From contig NZ_LR732817.1 in the NCBI RefSeq assembly GCF_902506195.1, positions 3,680,612-3,744,611 on the forward strand: a stretch of 64,000 nucleotides of DNA, read 5' to 3'. The notes under the pieces were generated by a model. It was not told where the DNA came from. It saw nothing but the letters and a program-made list of their open reading frames with translations, and made no database searches. The position numbers and the translations under genes were made by a program. Positions within the stretch are counted from its first letter, which is position 1, and every line of letters starts with the position of its first letter. Source of the DNA: Citricoccus sp. K5 (GTDB lineage Bacteria; Actinomycetota; Actinomycetes; Actinomycetales; Micrococcaceae). Positions 53,417 through 62,133 of the stretch are shown here, one piece after another.

Positions 53417-53791
53417 TCAGGTCGGGTCGGTCGCGGCGCGCCATTGCGAATAGCTGCCGATCTCGGTCCTGCGACGGACCTCGGATGGGTCCTCGCCCAA
53501 CGTGGAGATGAGCCGGCTCAGGTTCTCGCGCAGCGATTCGTTGCGGTCGGCGATCACTTGGAGCCCGCTAGCCGGAGAGGCCGGTTCGGAGTCGTCACCC
53601 AAGAGTTCGCTGAGGCGGGCATTGTCCTCGAGGAGGAACGGTAGCGTCGGCTCCCAGGAGGTCCGCACGCGCTTCAGTAACCGTCGGGCGTTGGTGATCA
53701 ATTCACCCGCTGCCGCGAGTTCGGTCTCGGTCTCGGCCAATGCGAGCAGACGGTCCGCACCAGATAGTTGTTCGTCGATCGTCGGTCTCAT
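53417..53791 (-). CDS. Small helical hypothetical protein
   Basis: This 124-residue protein is predicted to be almost entirely helical, with heptad-like leucines (GADRLLALAETETELAAAGE, then RNESLRENLSRLI). There is no signal peptide, cysteine or catalytic motif. Its ATG overlaps the stop of the phosphotransferase-like gene (ATGA), so the two are coupled and may form a complex. Function unknown. Confidence 0.65.
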   Translation of the reverse strand: MRPTIDEQLSGADRLLALAETETELAAAGELITNARRLLKRVRTSWEPTLPFLLEDNARLSELLGDDSEPASPASGLQVIADRNESLRENLSRLISTLGEDPSEVRRRTEIGSYSQWRAATDPT

Positions 53792-54792
53792 GAGAGGTCC
53801 TCCATCGCGTGGTCGAGCAACGTGGTCAGGACGCGCCGGGTCGGCCGGAACGGTTCGTCACTGCGGCCTTCTAGGAACGATCGCAGGCCACTGACCTGCA
53901 TCACAGCAGTCTTGAACGTTGAGAATGCTTGCCACCAGCGAAGACTCGCCCGGTCAATGGTGTGCCCCGATACGTGTTCATAGTGGGAGATCAGATCGTC
54001 GGCCTCCCAGCTGCCGTCGATGAGGTGCTCGACACGGCGCAACGGCTGGGTAACCCAGCCGAGGTCTTCGAGTGGATCGCCGAGGTGGGCGAGTTCCCAG
54101 TCCAGGAGTGCGGTGATGTCCTGGCCCTCGAGCAGGATATTTCCGGGTTTGAAGTCGGCATGGACCAAGGTGGTCCGGCTGGGCCTCGGTGCCGACCGCG
54201 TCAGGTAGTCGATCGCGAAGTCCAACTCCGGAAGTGGCTCAAGCTGATCCTGCCTGAGGATACGTACCCAGGCGGCGAGCTCGGCCGCTGCACCGTATCC
54301 CGCGTCATTGTGCAGGACGGTCTCTAGCCCGAGTGATTGCCAGTCGACGGCGTGTACCTGCACCAATAGTTCGCAGAACTTTTCGGCGAGTTCCCTCTTC
54401 TCTGCGGTGGTGCGTCCCGGATCGGACAGTACGCGGTAGTCGCAATCGCCCGGGCACTGCTGCATGATCAGTGACGGGCGTCCGAGCCAGGTGCCATCGG
54501 CATCGATCCACCGGGCCGCCGGCGTGGGTAAATCGCTCTTTTCCAGCAGCCCCAGCACTGTGAACTCGACCTGGCGGTCAGTTTCGACCAGCCCTCCGGG
54601 AGGATCGGTGCGAAGGATCAATGGCTCAGTCTGTTCGGCACTATCACGCTGGAGCGTCAGCTCGAACTTCCAGTTGTCCCGTGATCTACCGACACCGATG
54701 CGTTGCAGGCCGTTCACCTGCGGATCGGCGCCGTTGAGTCTGTTGCGGAAGAACCCGTCGAGCCGGGATCCTACCTCGGCTGGTGCTGTCAT
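53788..54792 (-). CDS. Aminoglycoside-phosphotransferase-fold kinase (ACAD10-like)
   Basis: This 334-residue protein of the APH/choline kinase fold has the catalytic loop HADFKPGN with Asp213 and Asn218 and the metal-binding DWE at 231-233 followed by LAHLGDPLEDLGW. The related ACAD10/11 N-terminal kinases phosphorylate 4-hydroxyacyl-CoA to allow its later dehydration, and similar genes appear in actinobacterial lipid and steroid clusters. A role in processing a hydroxyacyl-CoA or hydroxy acid is therefore more likely than antibiotic resistance. It is linked by ATGA overlaps to genes on both sides. Confidence 0.82.
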   Translation of the reverse strand: MTAPAEVGSRLDGFFRNRLNGADPQVNGLQRIGVGRSRDNWKFELTLQRDSAEQTEPLILRTDPPGGLVETDRQVEFTVLGLLEKSDLPTPAARWIDADGTWLGRPSLIMQQCPGDCDYRVLSDPGRTTAEKRELAEKFCELLVQVHAVDWQSLGLETVLHNDAGYGAAAELAAWVRILRQDQLEPLPELDFAIDYLTRSAPRPSRTTLVHADFKPGNILLEGQDITALLDWELAHLGDPLEDLGWVTQPLRRVEHLIDGSWEADDLISHYEHVSGHTIDRASLRWWQAFSTFKTAVMQVSGLRSFLEGRSDEPFRPTRRVLTTLLDHAMEDLS

Positions 54793-56006
54793 CTGTCGTA
54801 TCCATTCTGCTCGAGAAGCTGTTGTCGATGCTGTGGTGCGGCGACCGCGGCGATCGCCTCGGCGCGTTCTGGCAGGGTTCGTCCGCGTAGGTCGGCGACG
54901 CCAAATTCCGTGACTATGTAGTCGATTCCTGACCGCGGGGTCGTCACTGTCGCCGGTGTCAGTCGGGACACGATGCGTGAGCTCGAACCACCGTGTGCTG
55001 TGGCCGGGAGCACGACGATAGACGCTCCTCCGGGAGAGCGTTGCGCGGCTCGGAAGAACTCGGTCTGGCCGCCGATCCCTCCGATGTATCCGCTGTCCGT
55101 TTCCTCGGCGTTGACCTGTCCGGAGAGATCGACTTGCAATGCGGAGTTAATCGCGAAGTACTTGGGGATGGACCCGGCTGCCGCCGGCGCCACCACCTCG
55201 GAGATCGGGCGCAGCAGAAAGTCTGAGTCGGATACCAAGTGGTACAAGTCCTCAGACCCGGCAGCTTCGCTCAGGACGACCGCATCGGGCTCGTCGCTCA
55301 GAGCCCCGGCAGTATGCAGATCGAGCAGCCAATCGCCGATGAGGGTTGAGCGGACTCTGAGGTCGCGTCGGGTTCCCAGTGTCTTACCCAATATCCCGGG
55401 AATAGAGCCGATTCCGAGCTGGATTGTGGCGCCGTCAGGAATGAGTCGAGCGGCGTGGTGCGCGATTCGCTGGTGTTCCTCGGCTACTGCCGATGGCGGT
55501 ACGGTGGGCAGAGGTCGTCTCGTGTGGACCACCGCGTCAAAGCTGTCGGCCGGAATTGTCGGTGCCGTTGTGGTCGGCACCGCCGCATTCACCTCGGCCA
55601 CCACCACATCGGCGCGGTCGAGGAGTTCGTAGGTGTAGTCCAGTGATATCCCGGGGCTGTGATTGCCGTCGTGGTCGGCAGGTCCTACCTGGAGGACGAC
55701 GACGAGATTTCCTTTGACGCGCAGTGGCAACACCCGGGTCAGGTCGGTGAACGCGCATGGGATCACCTGGACCTGCCCGACCGTGGCGAGTTTGCGCAGG
55801 GGCCCCATCGCGCCGAAGGAAATCAAGGGGCGCGCCGGTGAGCTGCCGGTGAGCGCGTCGCTGTGGCTGAGACCGACGAAGATTTCCACTTCAGGGAGAT
55901 CAGCGGCCAGGAGCTGATTGAGTAATCCGGTCGGTTCTCCGACACCTTGCGCCACGACGACCAAGTCGCCGCAGTGGATATGCGTTGTGATCCAGTCGGA
56001 GTTCAT
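54789..56006 (-). CDS. Acetyl-CoA hydrolase/4-hydroxybutyrate CoA-transferase family protein
   Basis: This 405-residue protein follows the class I CoA-transferase/hydrolase pattern: LGIGSIPGIL near the domain boundary, GGIGGQTEFFRAAQ, and the C-terminal IVTEFGVADLRGRTLPERAEAI segment. It moves CoA between acids or hydrolyses an acyl-CoA through a glutamyl thioester. The ATG at 56006 overlaps the cyclase-family gene's stop by 4 bp; the long in-frame extension upstream is the shadow of that gene. In the pathway it could recycle CoA onto the entering substrate. Confidence 0.85.
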   Translation of the reverse strand: MNSDWITTHIHCGDLVVVAQGVGEPTGLLNQLLAADLPEVEIFVGLSHSDALTGSSPARPLISFGAMGPLRKLATVGQVQVIPCAFTDLTRVLPLRVKGNLVVVLQVGPADHDGNHSPGISLDYTYELLDRADVVVAEVNAAVPTTTAPTIPADSFDAVVHTRRPLPTVPPSAVAEEHQRIAHHAARLIPDGATIQLGIGSIPGILGKTLGTRRDLRVRSTLIGDWLLDLHTAGALSDEPDAVVLSEAAGSEDLYHLVSDSDFLLRPISEVVAPAAAGSIPKYFAINSALQVDLSGQVNAEETDSGYIGGIGGQTEFFRAAQRSPGGASIVVLPATAHGGSSSRIVSRLTPATVTTPRSGIDYIVTEFGVADLRGRTLPERAEAIAAVAAPQHRQQLLEQNGYDR

Positions 56007-56878
56007 AGGACGGCCACGGGCGTGACCGGCGCACCGGTGGAGCCAGACAGGGGGATGGGCGCGAACACCAGCAAGAAAGTGGAGCGGCCGAGGTCGTGCA
56101 GTGTGGCTGCGAGGCCCGTCAGTTCCAGATTCTCGATCAAGGGCACCCCATGTTGGTGGAGAAGGATGAGATGAGCCGGGAAGCCAGGCTGCTCGGCCTG
56201 CTGTTCGATGGCGTAGTTGTCGGAACCGACCAGTGCGACGTCGCGTTCGGCAAGCCAACGGGCGCCCGCCTCGCCAATACCGGGTTCATTTGCGTAGTAG
56301 TTGCTCGTTGCGCCTTTCGATTCCCACCAACCGGTCCGAACGAGCACGGCATCACCGGCACGAATCTCCACACCGGATTCAGCGATGCCCCGTTCCAGAT
56401 CAGACGGGGTGACTTCGACCGTGGGGGCGAGCGGGCCGCCGGCTGACTGGACCAGATCGACGAGTACGCCGCGGGTGGCCACCGGGATCAGTTTCTCGGC
56501 ACCGCACCGCTGGGCGCCCCGCGTGCTGCGCGTGTTGGACGCCGAGTGCCCGTTGTACAGTTCATCTCCTGCCCAGGCGTGGGCCAGAGCATCGACGTGA
56601 GTACCGCTGTGGGTGGGGAACTGTACGGTGTCCTCGGCGAATTTGAACCCACCAACAGTACGAGCGCCGAGAGCGTAGTCGCCGGCATCACGATCCATGA
56701 AGCGTGACGGCCGGTGCCGGTGACCCGGTACGTCACTACTCGGTCCCAGGGGTTGAGCCAGGGACATCGTTTGCCCGGTGCTCACCAGGGCAGCAGCCCG
56801 GCAGGTGACTTCGGGGGTGACGAGGTTCAGGGCCCCGATCTCATCATCGACGCCCCAGCGGCCCCAGTTGTTGGTCAT
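56003..56878 (-). CDS. Cyclase-family (kynurenine formamidase-like) metal hydrolase
   Basis: This 291-residue protein carries the zinc/manganese motif HSGTHVDALAH at residues 90-100, the HxGTHxDxPxH-type signature of the cyclase/KynB superfamily. Members open lactones, hydrolyse formamides or isomerise isatin-like rings. WGVDDEIGALN at the N-terminus is typical of the bacterial branch associated with aromatic or terpenoid degradation. It is coupled to neighbours by ATGA overlaps. Lactone or cyclic ketone cleavage would suit the oxygenases in this region (inference). Confidence 0.85.
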   Translation of the reverse strand: MTNNWGRWGVDDEIGALNLVTPEVTCRAAALVSTGQTMSLAQPLGPSSDVPGHRHRPSRFMDRDAGDYALGARTVGGFKFAEDTVQFPTHSGTHVDALAHAWAGDELYNGHSASNTRSTRGAQRCGAEKLIPVATRGVLVDLVQSAGGPLAPTVEVTPSDLERGIAESGVEIRAGDAVLVRTGWWESKGATSNYYANEPGIGEAGARWLAERDVALVGSDNYAIEQQAEQPGFPAHLILLHQHGVPLIENLELTGLAATLHDLGRSTFLLVFAPIPLSGSTGAPVTPVAVL

Positions 56879-57210
56879 ATCTTGGCCATCCGATCCTTGA
56901 ACAGTTGTTCTCTGACGCGCTCCTCAGCCAATGCGCGTAGTCTTCGGCGTTGGGCCTTACCGGTAACCGTCTGCGGAAGTTCCGTAACGAACACGATGAG
57001 TCGGGGAACCTTGAACCCCGCGAGGCGAGCGACGCAGTGATCGGTGAGGACTCCGGGATCGGAGCCCGACTGTGTGACAACGAAAGCCACCGACACCTCC
57101 ACGAAAGTCGGACGCGGCGCGCCGACCACCAGCGCACTCGCCGAGGGCGACCTGGTCGCATGGCTATCGACCAGCCGTGAGAGGTCAACAGATTCCGGTC
57201 GCGCAACCAC
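56875..57210 (-). pseudogene. Orphan C-terminal domain of an acyl-CoA synthetase
   Basis: This 111-codon frame encodes only the small C-terminal domain of an ANL ligase: ALVVGAPRPTFVEVSVAFVV, ARLAGFKVPRLI and the A10 motif PQTVTGKAQRR with Lys85. The adenylation domain is absent upstream, where 57211-57630 has no ligase sequence. It is still the first gene of the six-gene operon and overlaps the cyclase gene by 4 bp, so it is translated in phase with its neighbours. It is most likely a deletion remnant, but a split two-protein ligase cannot be excluded. Confidence 0.7.
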
Positions 57211-57299
57211 CGTGCCCCTCCCTTCGATCCAGCATCGCCGCCCCCGGCCTCACAGGACAGGCGCCTGTCGAAACCAAAGGAGTCGAAATTTCGGAATCT

Positions 57300-57317
57300 A
57301 CTTCGTGATTACGAAGT
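57300..57317. promoter_or_regulatory. Palindrome in the divergent promoter, candidate IclR operator
   Basis: ACTTCGT-GATT-ACGAAGT is a perfect 7-bp-arm dyad with a 4-bp centre in the 421-bp gap between the leftward six-gene operon and the rightward racemase-IclR operon. IclR proteins bind dyads of this size. The rest of the gap holds no supported gene. Confidence 0.5.
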
Positions 57318-57631
57318 TTAGCGAGCAATCTCAAGCCGGTCAAACTATGATTTCGTGGGCCCGCAGTGTTCGAGCACGTGTTGACGCGGCTCGTCTCGCG
57401 TGCAATAGTCCATGGTCGAGAAGTCGATTTCGAGAACTGAAATACTCCTGATGGGGTCCTACCGAGAAATCGGCCGCTGGTCCGGGTTGCGCGTCGCCCG
57501 CAATTCCCGCCCATGAGCGATGTTGCGTACTTTGAGCATGGTGTTCGTCCAATTTCGGCTTCCTCTACTTCCGGAGGTGAAAGTCAAGGATCTTCCGTCC
57601 GGTGGGCCATGCCGCGAAAAGAAGGGGTGTG

Positions 57632-58810
57632 ATGGTGGGACCGTTGAATGGGATTCGGGTCGTTGAGTTCGCCGGTGTCGGTCCAACGCCGTTCACGGCG
57701 ATGCTGTTGAGCGACCTCGGCGCCGAGGTAATCCGGGTGGATCGGCTGCCACCCACGAACGGTTCGGCGCCGGATGATCTGGGTCGGATGACCGCAGACG
57801 CTTTGGGTCGGGGGCGAAAATCCATTGCAGTGGATTTGAAGTCGTCGGACGGGCTGGGGACGGTACTGACACTTCTGAACGGTGCCGACGGCCTCGTCGA
57901 GGGATTCCGCCCCGGTGTGATGGAACGCCTCGGACTGGGCCCTGAGGCGTGTCACACCCAGAATCCGCGCCTAGTCTACGGGCGCATGACGGGCTGGGGA
58001 CAGGACGGTGAGATGTCTCAGCGCGCCGGCCACGACCTCAACTACATCGCACTCGCCGGCGTCCTCGATCACATCGGTGAGCCGGACCGCCCGCCGACAG
58101 TGCCACTCAATCTCATCGGCGATTTCGGCGGTGGCGGACTATTACTGGCCTTCGGTATGGTCTCGGCGATGCTGGAGGCGAAGACCTCAGGGAAGGGGCA
58201 GGTCGTCGACGCGTCTATGGCGGAAGGGTCCGCACTGTTGATGACGATGATGTACGAACTGTCCGGGCGCGGCCTGTGGAACCACAATCGTGCAGCCAAT
58301 ATGAACGACGGAGGCGCGCATTTCTACAGCGTGTACGCCACCGCGGACGATAAGCATGTGGCGGTTGCGGCGATGGAGCCGAAGTTCTATGCCGATCTGC
58401 TCGACTGCCTCGGCCTCGACGCGCGCGCACTACCCGACCAGTGGGACCGCGAGGGCTGGCCGGCCCTGCGGTCAGTGTTTGCCGACGTGTTCCGTACGCG
58501 CACCCGTGACGAGTGGTCCGCGCTACTGGAAGGGACCGACTCGTGCGTCACGCCGGTGCTGTCGATGCGAGAGTCACCGCATCACCCGCACAATATCTCG
58601 CGCAACGCCTTCGTCGAGGTAGACGGCATCACCCAGCCGGCACCGGCCCCCCGTTTCAGCCGAACATCGGCGCAGGTACAACGCGGTTTGGCAGCTCCCG
58701 GACAGCACACGGTCGAGTTGCTCCGCAATGCAGGATTCGGTGATGAGAAGATCGAGACGTTGCTCAAAAACGGAACGCTAGCAATATCGGACGAGGGGGC
58801 CAGACCATGA
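57632..58810 (+). CDS. Alpha-methylacyl-CoA racemase-like family III CoA-transferase
   Basis: This 392-residue protein matches 2-methylacyl-CoA racemase of mycobacteria: LNGIRVVEFAGVGPTPF at the N-terminus, and His134, Asp164 and Glu249, which correspond in spacing to His126, Asp156 and Glu241 of the M. tuberculosis enzyme. It would epimerise 2-methyl-branched acyl-CoA esters so that stereospecific oxidation can proceed; a true CoA-transferase is the alternative. The ATG at 57632 follows GAAGGGG. The stop overlaps the IclR gene by 4 bp. Confidence 0.85.
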   Translation: MVGPLNGIRVVEFAGVGPTPFTAMLLSDLGAEVIRVDRLPPTNGSAPDDLGRMTADALGRGRKSIAVDLKSSDGLGTVLTLLNGADGLVEGFRPGVMERLGLGPEACHTQNPRLVYGRMTGWGQDGEMSQRAGHDLNYIALAGVLDHIGEPDRPPTVPLNLIGDFGGGGLLLAFGMVSAMLEAKTSGKGQVVDASMAEGSALLMTMMYELSGRGLWNHNRAANMNDGGAHFYSVYATADDKHVAVAAMEPKFYADLLDCLGLDARALPDQWDREGWPALRSVFADVFRTRTRDEWSALLEGTDSCVTPVLSMRESPHHPHNISRNAFVEVDGITQPAPAPRFSRTSAQVQRGLAAPGQHTVELLRNAGFGDEKIETLLKNGTLAISDEGARP

Positions 58811-59598
58811 AGCCGGATCGGTTCCTGCGGACGTTCGACGTCCTCGATGCGCTTGCCGATGCGGCGGAGGGCATGCGGCTGACCGAGCTGAGCCAGGCAG
58901 TCAATGCCCCGGTCAGCAGTATGCATAACCTGCTGCAGACGATGCTGGCCGCCGAGCTGATCACCGCCACCGAGGACTTGCGGTACATGGTGGGTCCTCG
59001 GGCGATCACCGTCAGCATCAAGGTGATGAACTCCCTAGAAATCCGTACCGTTGGCCGGCGCCATTTGGAGCTGCTGGCCAAGACTCTGGGCAACGATGTT
59101 TATCTCGCTGTCAGAGTCGGTAATCGGATCGTCTACGTCGAGCGATTCCGTGGCAGTCAACCGGTTTCAGTTAATATCCGGATCGGTGATTCGTTGGCGC
59201 TGCATGCGACAGCGGCCGGCAAGCTTTACGCCGCCTATGACGATGATCTGCGGGAGCGGGCCATGGGGCGGGTCCAGATGCAGCTAACGCCGTCCACGAT
59301 CACTGATCCGGCGGAATTGAGCGCAGAACTTGACCGGATCCGTCAGCAGGAACTGTCCTTGAGCCGGGAAGAAGGCGCGCCGGGAATCTTCGGGCTCGCG
59401 GTGCCCGTCCACGACGCGGAAGGCGGGATTATGGCAGCGATTCACGTCTCCGCCCTCAGCGCGGGCTTGGACGCCGACCGGGAAGCCGAACTGATCAAGT
59501 CCACACAGCAGAGCGCCATGAACATCGAAAGCGACTTGGGAGTCCGCTACCGGGCCGGTGCCCCCTTGACTGCCACGGGCCATGATGCCCGAAACTAG
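58807..59598 (+). CDS. IclR-family transcriptional regulator
   Basis: This 263-residue protein has an N-terminal winged helix (FDVLDALADAAEGMRLTEL, then VSSMHNLLQTM) and an effector domain with the SLALHATAAGKLYAA and GIFGLAVPVHDAEGGIMAA segments typical of IclR. Such regulators sense aromatic or small organic acids. Its start overlaps the racemase stop (ATGA) and its end overlaps the hydrolase gene by 17 bp, so it is embedded in the operon it probably controls through the dyads at 57300 and perhaps 60738. Confidence 0.88.
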   Translation: MKPDRFLRTFDVLDALADAAEGMRLTELSQAVNAPVSSMHNLLQTMLAAELITATEDLRYMVGPRAITVSIKVMNSLEIRTVGRRHLELLAKTLGNDVYLAVRVGNRIVYVERFRGSQPVSVNIRIGDSLALHATAAGKLYAAYDDDLRERAMGRVQMQLTPSTITDPAELSAELDRIRQQELSLSREEGAPGIFGLAVPVHDAEGGIMAAIHVSALSAGLDADREAELIKSTQQSAMNIESDLGVRYRAGAPLTATGHDARN

Positions 59599-60565
59599 CC
59601 ATCCCGGATTGCCCGACGAATGGCGGATCAACCCCGAGATGCGCAAACCACTGGCCGGATTTCGGAAGGCCCTGGGGCCGCGGGGTTTCGGCGGGATCGA
59701 CGATCTGAACGAGCGGCGCCGGGTGTATGAGCGACTTGGCCAAAAGGCGAACGCCCGTGCCCCCGAAGCGGCGGTCACCAGACGGGATATCGTCCTCGAT
59801 ACTGATCCGCCGGTTCCCGCCCGAATCTATCAACCGCTGAGGGATCGTGGTGGGGGAGCCCTGCTCTACATCCACGGTGGCGGCATGATCATGGGCAGCA
59901 TTGAGGCTGAGGACGCCCACGCAGCCGAACTGGCGGCGCAGGCGGGTGTCACCACCGTCTCGATCAACTACCGCCTCGCGCCGGAACATCCTTACCCGGC
60001 CGGGCTGGACGACTGCAATGCCGCTCTGTCTTGGTTGGTCGGGGCAGCAAGCGAATTAGATATCCAGCCCGACCGGATCGCCGTCTACGGGGTCAGCGGA
60101 GGCGGTGGCCTGGCGGCCGCCCTCGCGCTGCGCTGGCGACACCAGCCGGAGCCTCCACTGTCGCTGCTGATGCTCGCAGCGCCCATGCTCGACGATCGGA
60201 CCGTGACCCAGGGACCCCAACCTGCCGTGGGAATCTGGAACAGCGAACATAACGCTGAAGCGTGGCGACATATCCTCGGTGGCAACGGTGCAGAGCTGCC
60301 GGTGCCAGCGGATGCCGCGGCAGCTCGCGCGACAAGCCTGCACGAGATGCCGCCCACCTATCTGGATGTGGGGTCCCTCGACCTGTTTCTCGGCGAGGAT
60401 CTGCGCTTCGCCGAGGCGCTGGCCTCAGCCGGCGTGCCGCTGGAACTGCATGTCTATCCGGGTGTCTACCACGGGTTCGACCAGATGGCGCCGGATGCCG
60501 CGTGGACCCGACTGGCCTGGGAGCGGCGTGTCGACGCGCTGCGACGGGTGGTGCGCTCCGTATAA
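59582..60565 (+). CDS. Alpha/beta hydrolase of the hormone-sensitive lipase family
   Basis: This esterase of 327 residues has the oxyanion-hole HGGG at 98-101, the segment INYRLAPEHPYPAG, the nucleophile Ser172 in GVSGGGG, and probable acid and base in DVGSLDLF and VYHGFDQM. The family norm GDSAGG is changed to GVSGGG, losing the Asp next to the serine but keeping GxSxG. It cleaves short-chain esters or lactones and could open products of the Baeyer-Villiger enzyme. Two adjacent ATGs (59582, 59585) are possible starts. Confidence 0.87.
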   Translation: MMPETSHPGLPDEWRINPEMRKPLAGFRKALGPRGFGGIDDLNERRRVYERLGQKANARAPEAAVTRRDIVLDTDPPVPARIYQPLRDRGGGALLYIHGGGMIMGSIEAEDAHAAELAAQAGVTTVSINYRLAPEHPYPAGLDDCNAALSWLVGAASELDIQPDRIAVYGVSGGGGLAAALALRWRHQPEPPLSLLMLAAPMLDDRTVTQGPQPAVGIWNSEHNAEAWRHILGGNGAELPVPADAAAARATSLHEMPPTYLDVGSLDLFLGEDLRFAEALASAGVPLELHVYPGVYHGFDQMAPDAAWTRLAWERRVDALRRVVRSV

Positions 60566-60737
60566 CACGGTGCGACGACTTGTGCAGATCACACCTCGTG
60601 CCGCCGAGGTTAAGTCCCGGATTGTCCGGGTTGCTGAAACCCGCCTCAATCCACCGATTTGAATGGCTGCGCCGCGCAGATCCTCTCCTGTCCCTTGTCT
60701 CCTTGGTGGGGGGGAGCTAGCATACAGATTATCTAAA

Positions 60738-60758
60738 TTGGAAACCAACTTCGAAAGT
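60738..60758. promoter_or_regulatory. Dyads before the flavin monooxygenase, possible operator
   Basis: TTGG-AAA-CCAA (60738-60748) abuts ACTTCGAAAGT (60748-60758), which resembles one arm of the palindrome at 57300, and both lie within 30 bp of the GTG start. This may link the downstream two-gene operon to the same IclR regulator; the evidence is only sequence similarity. Confidence 0.35.
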
Positions 60759-60766
60759 AGGAAATC

Positions 60767-62101
60767 GTGCCAGCTGAGCGAGTTGCAGTAGTGGGCGCCG
60801 GCCCCGCGGGGCTGGCCATCACCAAACACCTGCTGGGACGGCATTGCAATGTGACGGTCTACGAAAAGGGCGCCCACGTCGGTGGCCTCTGGGTCTACGG
60901 AAACGACAGTGGAGCCGGCGTTGCCTACCGATCGCTGCGGATCAACTCGGAAGCCAAAGACACCGGTTACCGAGACTTCCCGATCCCCACAGACGCGTCG
61001 ATTTTCCCGACACATTACAAAATGAGGGAATACTTCGACGCATATGCCGACGAGTTCAAACTGCGGCCGCATATCCGCTTCAACAGCGAAGTGACTAAGG
61101 TGTACCCGCTGGGCGAGCGGTGCTGGCGGGTGGCCCTCGCCGATGGCTCCGAATTTGATTACGACAGGGTGGTTATAGCTAATGGGCATCAATCCATCCC
61201 CAGCGATCCGCCCTTCGCCGGTGACTTCACCGGTACCTACCTTCACTCACGTGACTACCGGACTCCCGAACCATTCGCGGGCAAGAACGTCCTGGTCGTG
61301 GGTACCGGCAACAGCGGTCTGGACATCGCTGCTGACGTTTGCGTGTCAGCCCGCCGGACGGTCTTGGCGGCGCGTTCTCCGGTGCTCATCATGCCGCGCA
61401 TGCTTTTCGGTGTTCCGCTGTCGCGGTTCCTCGCGAAGGTGGAACGGCCATGGCTTCCTTGGCCGCTGGCCCGGCGGCTGCGGGAAATGGTTACCTATAT
61501 CGTGCATGGGCGGATGGAGCGATGGGGATTCGAAACCCCCAAAGGTCGTACCCACCCGGCCAGCCACCCCACTGTAATGGCTCACATCGCCTGGAATCGG
61601 ATTGCAGTCCGCCCCGGCGCCTTTGGCGCAAGAGGCATCACCGTGCGTTTTGATGACGGATCCGAAGAGGACTTCGATGCGGTCATTGCCGCTACCGGCT
61701 ATGCATACGACATTCCGTTCCTCGATGACGAGGTGACGCCGATCTCGGACGGCCGAATCGACCTCTACCGACGCATAGTTACACCGGAATGGCCCGGCCT
61801 CTACTTCATCGGTCTGTTCGATGTCAGCGGTGGTGCCAACATCCGAATGATGGACATCCAGAGCCGGTGGCTCGGAGCACTGATCGCCGGGGATATCGAG
61901 CTGCCGAGCATCGACGCGATGAAGGAGTCGATCACCGAGGAGCATGCCCGGATGGCGAAACTGTATCCGTCCACCAAGCGGTACGGGCTGGAACTCGATC
62001 CTCGGGAATACGGCCTGACGATCCGCGAGGATTTGGCGCGGGCCAAGGCCACGGCAACGAGCGCGGCGGCACCGCCGGAGTTGGCGAAAGCAGCCCGCTG
62101 A
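60767..62101 (+). CDS. Flavin-containing monooxygenase (class B)
   Basis: This 444-residue flavoprotein has FAD-binding GAGPAG at 10-15, the FMO fingerprint FTGTYLHSRDY at 154-164 (FxGxxxHxxxY), and NADPH-binding GTGNSG at 179-184. The final Tyr rather than Trp places it among FMOs instead of classical Baeyer-Villiger enzymes, although some FMOs also oxidise ketones. It hydroxylates soft nucleophiles or oxidises a carbonyl. It starts with GTG and is followed after 32 bp by the ThDP enzyme gene, so the two are co-transcribed. Confidence 0.88.
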   Translation: MPAERVAVVGAGPAGLAITKHLLGRHCNVTVYEKGAHVGGLWVYGNDSGAGVAYRSLRINSEAKDTGYRDFPIPTDASIFPTHYKMREYFDAYADEFKLRPHIRFNSEVTKVYPLGERCWRVALADGSEFDYDRVVIANGHQSIPSDPPFAGDFTGTYLHSRDYRTPEPFAGKNVLVVGTGNSGLDIAADVCVSARRTVLAARSPVLIMPRMLFGVPLSRFLAKVERPWLPWPLARRLREMVTYIVHGRMERWGFETPKGRTHPASHPTVMAHIAWNRIAVRPGAFGARGITVRFDDGSEEDFDAVIAATGYAYDIPFLDDEVTPISDGRIDLYRRIVTPEWPGLYFIGLFDVSGGANIRMMDIQSRWLGALIAGDIELPSIDAMKESITEEHARMAKLYPSTKRYGLELDPREYGLTIREDLARAKATATSAAAPPELAKAAR

Positions 62102-62133
62102 CACGCGGATACTGCCATGCGAAAGGACGCACC

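Noticed and set aside
56006..56258. N-terminal extension of the CoA-transferase/hydrolase
   Set aside because: These codons are the shadow of the cyclase-family gene; the ATG at 56006 fits the family start and the operon overlap.
61789..62133. N-terminal extension of the ThDP enzyme
   Set aside because: It overlaps the end of the flavin monooxygenase gene and is arginine-rich; the ATG at 62134 with GAAAGGA is the proper start.
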